Shown here piece after piece: positions 1 through 9,509 of a stretch of 64,000 nt of DNA. Made by a program: the position numbers and the translations under genes. The notes under the pieces were generated by a model. It was not told the DNA's origin, ran no database searches, and saw only the letters and a program-made list of their open reading frames with translations. Within the stretch, counting starts at the first letter, position 1; each line of letters opens with the position of its first letter. The DNA is from Trichostrongylus colubriformis (taxonomy: Eukaryota > Nematoda > Chromadorea > Rhabditida > Trichostrongylidae): the NCBI GenBank assembly GCA_963978905.1, contig OZ022257.1, positions 36,361,919 through 36,425,918 on the forward strand, read 5' to 3'.

Positions 1-566
1 CTACGCTGAATAGATAGCCTGAATAGCGTGTATCATGTCCGGAATTTGCGAAGAGTCTTGATAATTGATTTCTGTGGTAGTGAATGGAATTGCTACTCAA
101 GGTCGAAATACACATGGCTTTTCTGAAGTTCCCATTTCAGCACAAAAGAAAATTAGTCTTCATAAGAGGCCTGAAATTGACAAGCGCCTTTTGGGAAAAG
201 TTGGTATGAAGATGATCATTCCTCTGACAATGTGTCCCTATTCAGTATAGGATACCTATACAGAATTGGCGGAAGACTCTCAGTGGACGCAATTGCCTGC
301 CAGTTACGAGTCAGTGAGAGTGGCTCGCTAATATGTCCACAAGCACTTTGAAGCAATGAAGTGATCAAAAGCACGATTTTTAAGCTTTTGAAATAATCAT
401 GTAGTACAGCTTTGATAATTTCAACGTTACATACGGAGTGATAGTCAGAGTAGTGGGTACAAATAAAGGTGTAACGAAAAAAGGCCGATCAGCGTGTACT
501 AGATGTATTTTTAGGCACTCACCAGGAAGGGCTTTCAACTTCCCATGGAACTTCGAATAGGGACCC
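1..566 (-). CDS. Candidate downstream exons of the Clc-like gene, running off the left edge
   Basis: Three minus-strand segments chain in frame with the exon at 1955-2050: 523-566 (acceptor GATAG, donor GTGAGTGCC, ends phase 2), 262-384 (acceptor TTTCAAAAG, ends phase 2 at GTATAGG) and 1-122 (acceptor AACTTCAG, open to the window edge). The second segment contains a hydrophobic run (LKIVLLITSLLQ). The third reads like an extracellular loop leading into a last membrane span (ending TRYSGYLFSV). Introns would be 1388, 138 and 139 nt. Phases agree throughout, but the splice sites are not all strong, the chain is short for two middle membrane spans, and a plus-strand frame at 65-250 is also open across the same bases. 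The middle exon lies in one arm of an inverted repeat. This is an inference from phase and splice sites only. Confidence 0.3.
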
Positions 567-1766
567 CTATCTATCGATAGAGCTTCGAACGCTTATTACA
601 ACTGGGAAGACTAAATGTGCTACGGGCTGCTCCGAAGCGAGTTAGGAGGGGTCCAGTCTTGCTTGTGATATCTCATTGGCGAGCCCTTTGCCGTTAGCAC
701 GGCCTTTGTTGAACTATCAACGGCCACCGTGGCTTACTAGTAGTGTTCCGGATCTGTAGCATAGGGTGTTGTGTTTGCTCTCCACCGGTGGAGATTTTTG
801 ACATTTTGTGTCTCATTGTCTACACGTTTACCTAAATGAATAACTATTATGGCACGTTCGGAAGCCCATGACGCGCGAGCCAGTCGTTCTCGTGCGAAAC
901 CAGTGTGATTTCCGTGTTCAGGGAATCAAATTACCCCGAGGACACATTTTTAGCCATTTCGGGAATTTGACCAAATTTCGGAAAAATTCACGATCTATTG
1001 GGTGGCAACACGTTGAGCAAAGGAGAAGTCGTTGACCATTGCCGACGAAATGCTCTTATTTGACTTTGCTACTTACGTTTGGTGCGATGGGCAAATGTAA
1101 CATGTATGTGTAGATTACGTTGTTCAGTTTGCAGGATTTTTTGTAAAAAGAATTTTAAAAACTACCACTTCTTCCCCTGGCCAATCCCAATTTTCTGGCG
1201 TTGGACCAAAAACTGGATATGGCTGAAAATTCGTACGAAGGGGTAATTCGACCACCTGTGCACGAATATCATAATCTTTTCACGCAACAACGCCTAATTC
1301 GTTTGGTATGGGAGTCTCTTCGGCCTGATATGCTTTCCTTGTGAGTATTGTTAGTAGTTATAAATAAAGTGGCAGAGTAAATGATGGGTGTGGTGTGGTA
1401 GGTACCAGTACAAGGAAACGTTCAGAAGTGAAAGAAAAGCACTTTCTGGCCATGAAACACAAAATGCAAAGAAAGCTTTACCGGTGGGGAGCAAACCAAC
1501 AACCCTTGTCCTGCAAATCCGCAACACCACCACTGAGCAACGATGGCCGTTGCTCCCTCAGCAACGACGGTGCTGATGGCAATGTGCCTCACCAACGAGG
1601 TATCACAGCTAAATCACAGGTAAACTTTGACCCCTCCTAACTCGCTCCGGGACAGCCCGTAGCACTTTTGGTTTTCACATTTGTAATCAGCGTTCGAAGC
1701 CCTATCGATCTGTAGGGGTCCCTATTCGAAGTTCCATGGGAACTTGAAAGCCCTTCCTGGTCAGGG
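511..1766. repeat. Inverted repeat with ~340 bp diverged arms
   Basis: Bases about 511-850 are repeated in reverse complement at about 1400-1766. The outer 140 bp of each arm are clearly alike (for example CTTCGAATAGGGACCCCTA against TAGGGGTCCCTATTCGAAG), and similarity continues inward past the CCACCGGT block. The arms are diverged, by eye roughly 75-80%, and the 550 bp centre shows no coding sign. No clear target duplication is visible at the ends. It could be an old fold-back transposon or a local inverted duplication. It lies in the first intron of the Clc-like gene model, and one arm holds a proposed exon. Confidence 0.75.
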
Positions 1767-1954
1767 TGAATATTGTACTACCTGTTTTTTGGGCTGGCTT
1801 TGAACATTAATGATGAGGAAAAGGAACATATGTAGATACTAAGTTAAATGAGATCTGCTCTAGATAGGTGAATGCAAATCGCGGTCTATATGAGATAGCA
1901 TAGTTTGCCACGGTTTGTATTCACTTGGAATCTATTGTTCTTCTAGGCACTCAC

Positions 1955-2050
1955 CGAATAGCTTCTCCATCCAGGTGTGAACAAGGCGACAATAGTAAAA
2001 ATAAATGCGAGGACAATAGCGACGCCGAACACCAGCCGTAAAGTCTTCAT
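1955..2050 (-). CDS. First exon of a probable Clc-like / claudin-superfamily membrane protein
   Basis: The exon reads from an ATG at 2050 through 32 codons to a strong donor (GTGAGTGCC) at 1954, so it ends in phase 0. It encodes a short basic N-terminus (MKTLRL), about 20 hydrophobic residues forming one membrane span, and then the motif LFTPGWRSYS. A first membrane span followed by FTPGW-type residues is typical of nematode Clc-like and claudin-superfamily four-span proteins, which act in the plasma membrane as junction or channel-associated proteins. The family call rests on this one exon and is from memory of the family. The next exon must start in phase 0 at lower coordinates; a compatible chain is described at 1-566. 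The minus-strand reading ending at 2087 stops only 36 bp upstream of this ATG, so the two could be close neighbours. An alternative is a single-span signal-anchor protein. Confidence 0.5.
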
Positions 2051-2086
2051 AGATTCAAGAGATAGTGCAGCAATCGACAAGTGGCT

Positions 2087-2326
2087 CTACAACTCTTCTA
2101 AAGTAGCGATTTTGTTTTGCAGCCATTTCTTATGATAAATTGAAATAAGAAAAATCATGCCCAAGACACCACTCATTTTAGTTGCAGAGTAGCCTGAATG
2201 CAAATTTTCATATGCTCTGCGCAAGCTTCCATCGAGCAGTGAACGATTCAGGGAATAAGGACAAAGATAGAATTCAGGGTGAGAACCTTCAATTATGAAA
2301 ACCCGGGTTCTGCTACGAAAGCCCAT
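2087..2326 (-). other. Possible terminal coding exon, unrecognised
   Basis: A minus-strand open frame of 79 codons ends in TAG at 2087. Its last third contains a hydrophobic stretch (GVLGMIFLISIYH) followed by a basic tail (KKWLQNKIATLEEL), which would suit the end of a membrane protein. An acceptor-like TTGCATTCAG lies inside it. The rest of 1767-3170 shows only short competing frames on both strands (2472-2678, 2726-2914 and 2847-3071 minus; 2833-3102 plus), none of which I recognise. A frame this long can occur by chance here. Confidence 0.2.
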
Positions 2327-3189
2327 TTGGAGAAAGAGTGCCTGACGTTCCGAACAAACAATACGGGATTGATGAAGTCGGGACTAGGCACGGTACCTTG
2401 AATAGCTCACTTCCCCGTAATGATATGCAGCGTTTCAACTAAATGTCAGTTTGGCCAATTTAGTTACATACCTATCTCATAAAACCCAGCTCAATGAATT
2501 CGGAAAGTATTGCACAAGTTTTAATTTTAAGGGAAAACTTCCATTCGTAAAAACGGCACAACATAGGGGATGACCTAATAATTGTAGAATGATTGTCAGT
2601 AAAAAAAGAAGCATTTTTGGCGAATGAACTTGAGGGCGACCTTGTCAAGAAGGATTTGTTTGAATATGTCAACAGCACACGCTCTTTGGTCTCTGAAGCT
2701 CGCTGCCATCGTTACCCGGCAACTTTCACGTTCTGAATAGAATTTTTAGGTGGTCTTCAGAGGTCACAATGTGGGATAGTTTGGTGGTCTTCATGGAGTC
2801 TGAAGATATTCCGCGAGGAACATCCTGAATAATTGCAAGGGAAGCCCTATACACAGTCACTTGGAGGTTTGCCAGGCCCTGAGCTCCCCGGAACCTTTGA
2901 AGTTTCTGGCGCATACAGTGGTCTGTGCAGTGTTTCGGTTTTGGGTGTGGTGGAAAATTTCGAAGATAGGATTTTACAACGGAGGCACCAAGACGTATTT
3001 ATGAACGTAGTGATAGAAAATACGCTCTCTTTTGAAATTTCTTTTGGTCTATTTTGTGCAGGTAAAGGCATACTAATAATGAATGGATTGACTGCTCAAT
3101 AGCTCGTACCTCTTTTCTGCAAGTTCACTGACAGAGGGAAGAAAGTGTGTCACATATTCAACCATCAAACGCATTACTCTTCATTATTC

Positions 3190-3815
3190 CGATGCAGGGT
3201 GACGAGACGGACTTCCTGTCGCGATTCGCGACTCTTCCTGTGAGCGCACCGCGCGCCCGGCCCCGCTCCCAGCCGTAGCTCTATAAAAGGAGTAGCCACT
3301 GCCGGTCGATGCTTATACACTGTTCCCTCGAGAAGTGAGCACAGGACGTCAGCCGCTAGGACACCAGGTCGGACTGTTGAGAGCGACAGCTCGACTTTCG
3401 CGCTCTGCAGGCAGTCAGGACGTGATGCTTCGGGCGCACTACGGTCGGCTTGGTTGAACTCAGGTACGCTCACGTCCGACCCGAGGACGTGGACGACTGC
3501 AGGCGGGAGAAGAGCCTGCAGGCAGGATCGCTTACCGCCATACTTCCTTGAGTTGACCCTTGGGGGATCAAGCACAGTCGGACCTGAGATCAGGTACGAA
3601 GATGAGAGTAGGTCGACTAATGTGAATAGTTATGTGCATGATAAACGTAGGTGCTGTAATAAGTCATTTACTGTAGTACCCAGGGTAGTCTATAGGGTCG
3701 GAGGGAGCCTATAGCCCCGGTAAGTGGCTGCTATACTGTGGGGAAAGCTGTATGGTCCTCGGGGTTCCCCACGTGGACAGTGAGAGTTCGCAGGCGTAAG
3801 CAGCCAGGTGGCGCA
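3190..3815 (+). promoter_or_regulatory. GC-rich tract with TATA box; possible LTR or retroelement promoter
   Basis: This tract is markedly more GC-rich than its surroundings. It contains TCTATAAAAGGAG at about 3280, followed by a GC-rich leader-like stretch with several direct and inverted short repeats (CTGCAGG, GGACGT, TCAGGTACG). A TGG-initial stretch at about 3811 (TGGCGCAGGCTCC) could be a primer-binding site, which would make the upstream DNA a 5' LTR read on the plus strand. No second LTR is found in the window and no gag or pol frame follows. A promoter of an ordinary gene is equally possible. Confidence 0.3.
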
Positions 3816-3929
3816 GGCTCCGGAGACCTGGAACCACGATGCTATCGTGCCAACAGTTGGATGGGCAACCGTCCAACGAGCGGCAACACTTTCCATCCAT
3901 TCACGGAGCACCACATGGATAAATACTAA

Positions 3930-6110
3930 AAAATGCCATGGGATGAATTGAAAACGTCAAAAAGCGGTAAGCTACTCTTATGTGCTACTACGATGGCGAA
4001 CACGTGAACTGGTGCTAGCGAGCCACTATATGGGCCAGAAAAGAATTCGCATTCACTGAATTGTGAGCAGAGTTCTCACGCATGGCGCATTCCACAACGA
4101 GACCGGTCAAAGCCAATCACCTTGCGTTGGCCTCCTGAGTGCAGAATATGTGAAGTGGTGGCATTTTAGACACACTCCATGATAATTCCCAAGAATTATG
4201 GAAAGGTTTTGAGATTTCGACAAAAAAATTTTCTTCTACGAAATATTTTTGATCAAGTTCTTATGATTTTGAGTTTATGGCATACTTCTAGTAGTCTTTG
4301 GAAAACAGCAATCACATAGATCCGATATCGATGATAAGCACCCATGAAGTTGCGTTTGGAAGGCGATACGACCGTTTGAAATGAAACACGGAATTTGCAT
4401 CCGGAGAACTACGCAGCCAAGAGGATGACGGCCAGTAAGGTAAGGAGAGGGAGTGATGATTAAGGCAAATTACATTACTTGAAAGATTCGGTTTAGGTGA
4501 AGTCACAAGCACTTCAAAAATGCTTAAATTGAAATTTGAAGCAGATAAGGCAGTCCAGTGGCAACGGGACGCGCTCTCTGGTTCCTAGTAAAGCCCTAGT
4601 TTTTCCTTTTTTTATCCATAATTCCTGCCGCATCACTTTTCTGACTTTTTACCTTCTCCTCTGTCATCAGAAGATGAACACACGACTCATGGTCGGCGAC
4701 GCTTTCGTTTCAAAGTGTGTATTAAACTTAGTTAGGCCCTGTTCTAGCGCGTGTTTCTCCTATTTTGTCCCGTGCTTGTTTTCACTTATTCTGCACGAGC
4801 CCTCAATTTCCCCTGTGAATCGCACTGCCGGATACAAAATTATATTAATACCATAGAATGTGGAAAGGTTCGCACTTATGCCCCTGTTTTGAGGGTCTCA
4901 CTTTCCAGAAGTTTTCGTATATGCTGTCGTTAACCGAAGTTCACGATGACTCATAGATAAGTCTGCCAGCGCCTAGGATATAAAATGAAGGCGGGGCATC
5001 CGACAGGGCCTTTTGGTGAGAGGAGGAAGCTCAGCCGAGCGCGACGGATCTCCTTAATATTCGGCATGACGGCGACCTCAGTGGGTCTCCGGTACTAGAC
5101 TACGGTAACAGTCGGTAGAAGAAAAAAGGTGCGAAGCAAGTCTTCCTGCACCTCACGGAACCACAGTAGGAACGAAGTAATCATGGGAAGTAGGAAATGG
5201 AATAATAGGAATGAGCTCAACCAATGTCGTCGTAAGAGAACCGTCAGCAATGGCATGTACGTGTTGTAATCCGCTTCAATGGGTGTATGTAAATGGTAGT
5301 AAAATAAATCTATGAGACAATGAGAGTCCAACTGACGAAAAGACCACCAAAAATCTTTTGAGACACTGATGCAGTCTCAGAATATGCCACGCTTCTCCGT
5401 GGCGCAATTCTTATTTTTCCTATCGTACCTATTCCTACGTGCTCAGTTGAATAGAAGCAATATTGCTAAAAACAATAACTTAATTGTCCAGAAATTTAGA
5501 TATGCCTTGCAGAGATCAATTCTTGGCGTCAGTATATGCTGCATTTGCCGTTATACTATGAAACGCACCCTTAAATTAACTTATTGACTTACTGTTAGGA
5601 GAATGTTACAGAGACTGCTTGGCCAAACCACGCCTCCATGAAGGGGCCATGTGGTAGAAGAAATCGCCATCCATCACGTGGGTGGTGTGGATCTTCAGCG
5701 ATGCAATGGCAACTGTGTTCCCCTTTCTAGTTTTAGCTACCTCACATTATTTCATTTTTCTACTTGTAAACTAATTGTGAACTCAGCTTCATTTCCAAGA
5801 GTCAGCTTTGAACATCAATTTTTATCAACTGCGTGGACTTCTTTTATGCAATTTTCATTTCCCCTCACTTTTCGTCGCCGATGATCCAATTCTTGCATTT
5901 GTGGGGACTGCAAGATTCCTTTAATTTCTCCCTGACGTGAGTCATTTGCTTTGATACGGCTTCGGTTTTATAACTATAGGAGAATTTTACAAAGTACCCA
6001 GTGCGTGTTCACAGTGGTGCTCTTCAAATTTTGTTTGCTGTGAGCTTATATCAAAAAACCGTTACCTAAGATCCTATCAAAATATTTGCATATATACTTG
6101 ACCCAGAAAT
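3930..6110. other. No supported gene
   Basis: Only short open frames are seen. A minus-strand frame at 5095-5331 is hydrophobic and protein-like (HWLSSFLLFHFLLPMITS) but has no recognisable domain or convincing splice context. No repeat family from elsewhere in the window was recognised here. Confidence 0.5.
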
Positions 6111-6118
6111 ATTCTTAG

Positions 6119-6982
6119 CACATTGGCGACCGCGCGTTTTTTTACGTGTCTGCTACGTGGGACATCGCGCGCTCGCCGATGCCTAGAATTGCGTCCCAGC
6201 GCTGGGACGCATTGGCTCAGAAAGCAGTTCTTGATACCACCTTCTCAAACTCGCTGAACTTTGCGCCTGTCTAGAGAGCTAATAAAAAATATGAGTGCAG
6301 CGAATTTTCGGATATCCCTCGAGGGTTTGGATAAGAGATTACTGTATTGTAGTGATGGGAAGTGCTTAACATGTGACAGGCATGAGAAAGGAGTCGGAAA
6401 GAGCTTATCATCTATCATTAGTATTATCTTTTACCACTTGATGATATTATCTATTATGTAAATTTGTTTGTTATGTGTGTTATTAGAGGGTTTGTATATT
6501 CTAGGTCAGACTTATCTTTCTGGCAACACTTTCCTGAAAAGATCACTTCTAATGTACCCAAAGCATGAAAAAAAAACTTATTGGGAAGATGCTTTGGGTA
6601 CATTAGAAGTGATTCTTTCAGGAGTGTTGCCAGAAAGATAAGTCTGACCTAGAATATACAAACCCTTTAATAACACACATAACAAACAAATTTACATAAT
6701 AGATAATATTATCAAGTGGTAAAAGATAATAGACTTATCTTTCTGGCAACACTTTCCTGAAAAGATCACCTCTAATGTACCCAAAGCATGAAAAAAAACC
6801 TCATTGGGAAGATGTAAGCGGACCATGTTCACCCTAGTAGCCTTGTGCATGTTGATCAAAATTGATTATTTGTGGATTTCAAACCTGAAAATAGGATTCA
6901 CCGAGCTGCATCCCACCATGGGGAGGCATTGTCCCACGCGGCAGAAGACCAGCGTTCATTTGAACACCCTGCCGCCAACGTG
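6119..6982. mobile_element. TTAA-flanked non-autonomous DNA element (piggyBac-like), copy 1
   Basis: The left end reads CACATTGGCGACCGCGCG after TTAG (a decayed TTAA at 6115-6118). The right end is the inverse, GCCGCCAACGTG, followed by TTAA at 6983-6986. Sub-terminal palindromes such as GCGTCCCAGCGCTGGGACGC match the other copies at 7853 and 52453. TTAA target duplication is the hallmark of the piggyBac superfamily. No transposase remains. Inside, about 6480-6660 carries two inverted copies of a TCTGGCAACACTTTCCTGA-containing stretch plus a third partial copy to 6800, so the internal part is itself a fold-back. Confidence 0.7.
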
Positions 6983-6986
6983 TTAA

Positions 6987-7848
6987 CCTTTTGACGTCTC
7001 ATTTTTCAGTTTCTCAGTCATGCACTCCTACAGATTCGAAATACACGGTATTGTACTGACTGTGGAGAAAATCCCTCGTAAGGAGTTTTTGATACAGTAG
7101 AAGATTTCCTTACACATCATGCACGAAACGACTCAAAGGAATCGTGTAAGGAAAAATGAGCTCCTCTGTCACCCATATATTTATGTTGTATTTGCTCAAT
7201 AAAGTCCGCATACAAAGTTTTGGGCAAAAATGTGAGAACCTTGCCAAGATACAGCTCTTCGACGTGGCGGAGGGAGGTGGCAGGACCTTCGAATAAGTGC
7301 CCCTCCTCACCGTCAGCCGCGGTCGGGAACCCACAGAAGGAACTAACCGTTCATCGGGTTTTGATGTGATACAGCTTTTAAATTCAGACCCGGATTCTCC
7401 AGGCTGTTTACATCCACTGTATCTGCCGACGAGTAGTTGGAGAAATGAGTTTCTCTGTTGCCCATACATTTATTTTGCTATAAAGATGAGCAGAAGGTTA
7501 CGTGTGCATAAATGGGACTGCTTACGCAATCTTCTGTTCCTACTGTAGGGGTTCGACCGCGGCTGACGGTGAGGAGGGGCACTTGAACGAAAGCTCCGCC
7601 ACCTCCGTCCGCCACTTTGAGGAGCTGTATCTTGGCAAGGTTCTCACATTTTCCTGAAACTTTGTGTGCGGTCTTCATTGAGCAAATAAAACATAAATAT
7701 GTGGGTGGCAGAAGAGCTCATTTTTCCTTACACTATTCCTTGGAGTCCTTCGTGCATGATGTAGTAGGAAATCTTTTCTCCAGTACAATACTGGGTGATA
7801 TGAATTTGTAGGGAAGCATGACTAAGGTAAAAATGAGACGTCAAAAGG
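6987..7848. repeat. TTAA-bounded fold-back element, member of dispersed family B
   Basis: The segment begins CCTTTTGACGTCTCATTTTT just after TTAA and ends with its reverse complement just before TTAA at 7849-7852. The CCTTTTGAC terminus also resembles piggyBac-type ends. Arms of about 300 bp pair around a GC-rich centre near 7420. The inner arms (about 7110-7280 and 7580-7765) are the same family as the fold-backs at 40901-41330 and 58425-58860, recognisable by the inverted AACATAAATA and GCAAATACAACATAAAT motifs. The 119-codon minus frame here is a by-product of the repeat. Confidence 0.7.
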
Positions 7849-7852
7849 TTAA

Positions 7853-8898
7853 CACGTTGGCGACATTGTGTCCCAATGCTGGGACGCTCGTCTTCTGCCG
7901 CGTGAGACAGTGCCTCCCAATGGTGGGATACAGCACAGAGAATCCTCTTCTCAAGTGATTTGAAATCCACAAATAATCCGTTTTGATCAACATGCACAAG
8001 GCTACTAAGGTAAGGTGAACATGGTCCGCCTACATCTTCTTGTCGCAGACGCGACCGTGACTTTGTTTGGTATCTGACTTGTTTAGCCAGATTGTCAGCA
8101 TTTATTTTGATCTTGTTTAGCCTTATGGTCAACTCATTTATTTTGATAAATTTATCATTAATCATTGTTAACTCATCTACTGGGATCGATTGCACATTCA
8201 AACCTATTTTGGTTGTTCTCTGTATTCTATGTATGTAGTGGGAACTATACGCTTCTGTAGCTATAGCGGTGCGGATCTAAGAATGAGGAGGCGACGCTCG
8301 CAGCTTCTGGCATTCCTTCCAACCCTACGTAAGGGTCGTCTCCGCGCTAGGCAGAGGTCGGTTCATTTTCCTTCTACTTTTTCGCTTTGATTCTCACAAA
8401 CTTATCATCCAAGTATTTGCTTTACAAGTTGAAGGTCACAAGTCAGCACTGAGGCTCGCACGTACATCTATAGAAGACAAGTGAGCGTTTTTCCTCGAGA
8501 AGCTGCGCTACGACTGGTTTGTATACATTGGTGAATTTTGGACTTTTTGCTGTAATAAAACTTCCGCTTTTTATCGTGTACTGTTTTCAAGATCAATACC
8601 GCGTGGCGTGGATTCATATCCATTTGGGCGAGCAAGTACACGAGTGGACCATATCAAGTATTTACTTCACTTCCCAATAAGTTTTTTTCTTCATGCTTTG
8701 GGTAAATTAGAAGTGATCTTTTCAAGAAAAAGTGTTTTCAGAAAGATTAGTCTGACATATTATAAACAAACCTTCTAGTAACACACATAACAAACGAATT
8801 TACATCATAGATAACATTATCAAGTAATAATAGATATACTAATAATAGACAATGGACTCTTTTCGACTGTTTTCTTATGCCTGTCACATGTGAAGCAT
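7853..8898. mobile_element. TTAA-flanked element, copy 2, interrupted and truncated
   Basis: It starts CACGTTGGCGACATTGTG after TTAA (7849-7852) and carries the same GCTGGGACGC and TGGTGGGATACAGCAC blocks as the copies at 6119 (inverted relative to this one) and 52453. Similarity runs to about 8037, is broken by unrelated DNA until about 8667 (TTCCCAATAAGTTTTTTT), then resumes to about 8898, where the expected second terminus is missing. With copy 1 it makes a 2.8 kb palindrome-like composite. Confidence 0.65.
8038..8667 (-). other. Insert within the TTAA element; exon-like minus-strand frame
   Basis: This 630 bp segment interrupts the TTAA element. On the minus strand the frame from 8276 (after a TCATTCTTAG acceptor) to about 8038 is open and reads as a charged, heptad-like peptide (MINDKFIKINELTIRLNKIK), compatible with a coiled coil. 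It then runs on into the transposon sequence. It may be a captured exon or part of a retroelement ORF1; I do not recognise it. Confidence 0.3.
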
Positions 8899-8899
8899 A

Positions 8900-9501
8900 C
8901 TATTGGGCGCGAGCGTAAAACAAAGCTAAAAATATCAGGAGGGCATGAAATTCAGAAGTGGAGCCTTTCCTCTCAGAATGCGCAGAGGCAAAGTTTCCCG
9001 TATACCAGCTGGCATTACATTTGATGTTTTGAGACACGATGAAAGCACTAGCTGATTCGCTTCCCATGCCATGTCTTAATGAATTTTCTTTGGCTGCAGC
9101 CGTCGACAAAGGTCGGAAGTATGTCGATAAGTATAGGAAACTTATGCCAGGTTAAGGGATGGCAAGACAGTGCTAGGTAAATTGAGTTTACCATGGCAGA
9201 AGTCGAAGAGGGCATCAGCCTTGCATACATAACATCTCGGAAAGACTAATAAATTTATCCTATTATACTTTCTATAACTCAGAGCTAAGGCTTATGAAGT
9301 TTTCGGTGCATGCGAATCACCCAGCAGGTGCACACCAGAGAGTCTCGTTTTCTTGTACTTTCTGTGATAGAATGCTTCAGGTGCTTCAAGCTCAACGCGA
9401 GTCAGAAAAGGACTCACAATTCGATTATGTGGGTGATGCACTCACAGCCGGCTCACGCGTTGGGTAAAGATAGCTAGAGAGCTGATTAGGGAGATAGACA
9501 T
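8900..9501 (-). CDS. Small secreted cysteine-containing protein, four-exon model, possibly membrane-anchored
   Basis: The model joins 9501-9457, 9361-9321, 9235-9192 and 9093-8900 on the minus strand (107 codons plus TAG). A trans-splice-like acceptor TTTCTTTTGCAG ends 5 nt before the ATG at 9501. Donors are GTGAGC, GTGATT and GTAAAC; acceptors are ATCACAG, TTTCCGAG and GGCTGCAG; introns are 95, 85 and 98 nt. Phases 0, 2 and 1 are consistent at every junction. The product starts MSISLISSLAIFTQR (short signal-like), then has Cys in LWCAPAG, CYVCKADALFDFCH and IKCNAS, two N-glycosylation sequons (NET, NAS), and ends in a hydrophobic tail (HALLIFLALFYARAQ) like a weak GPI-anchor signal. CYxC near the N-terminus recalls Ly6-type domains, but five cysteines are too few for a standard one. 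The stop codon abuts the truncated transposon end, so the last exon could be altered. All of this is inference from splice logic. Confidence 0.4.
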
Positions 9502-9509
9502 CTTCTCTG

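Noticed and set aside
7110..7469. 119-codon minus frame
   Set aside because: It lies wholly within a fold-back repeat, and mirrored frames exist in the opposite arm.
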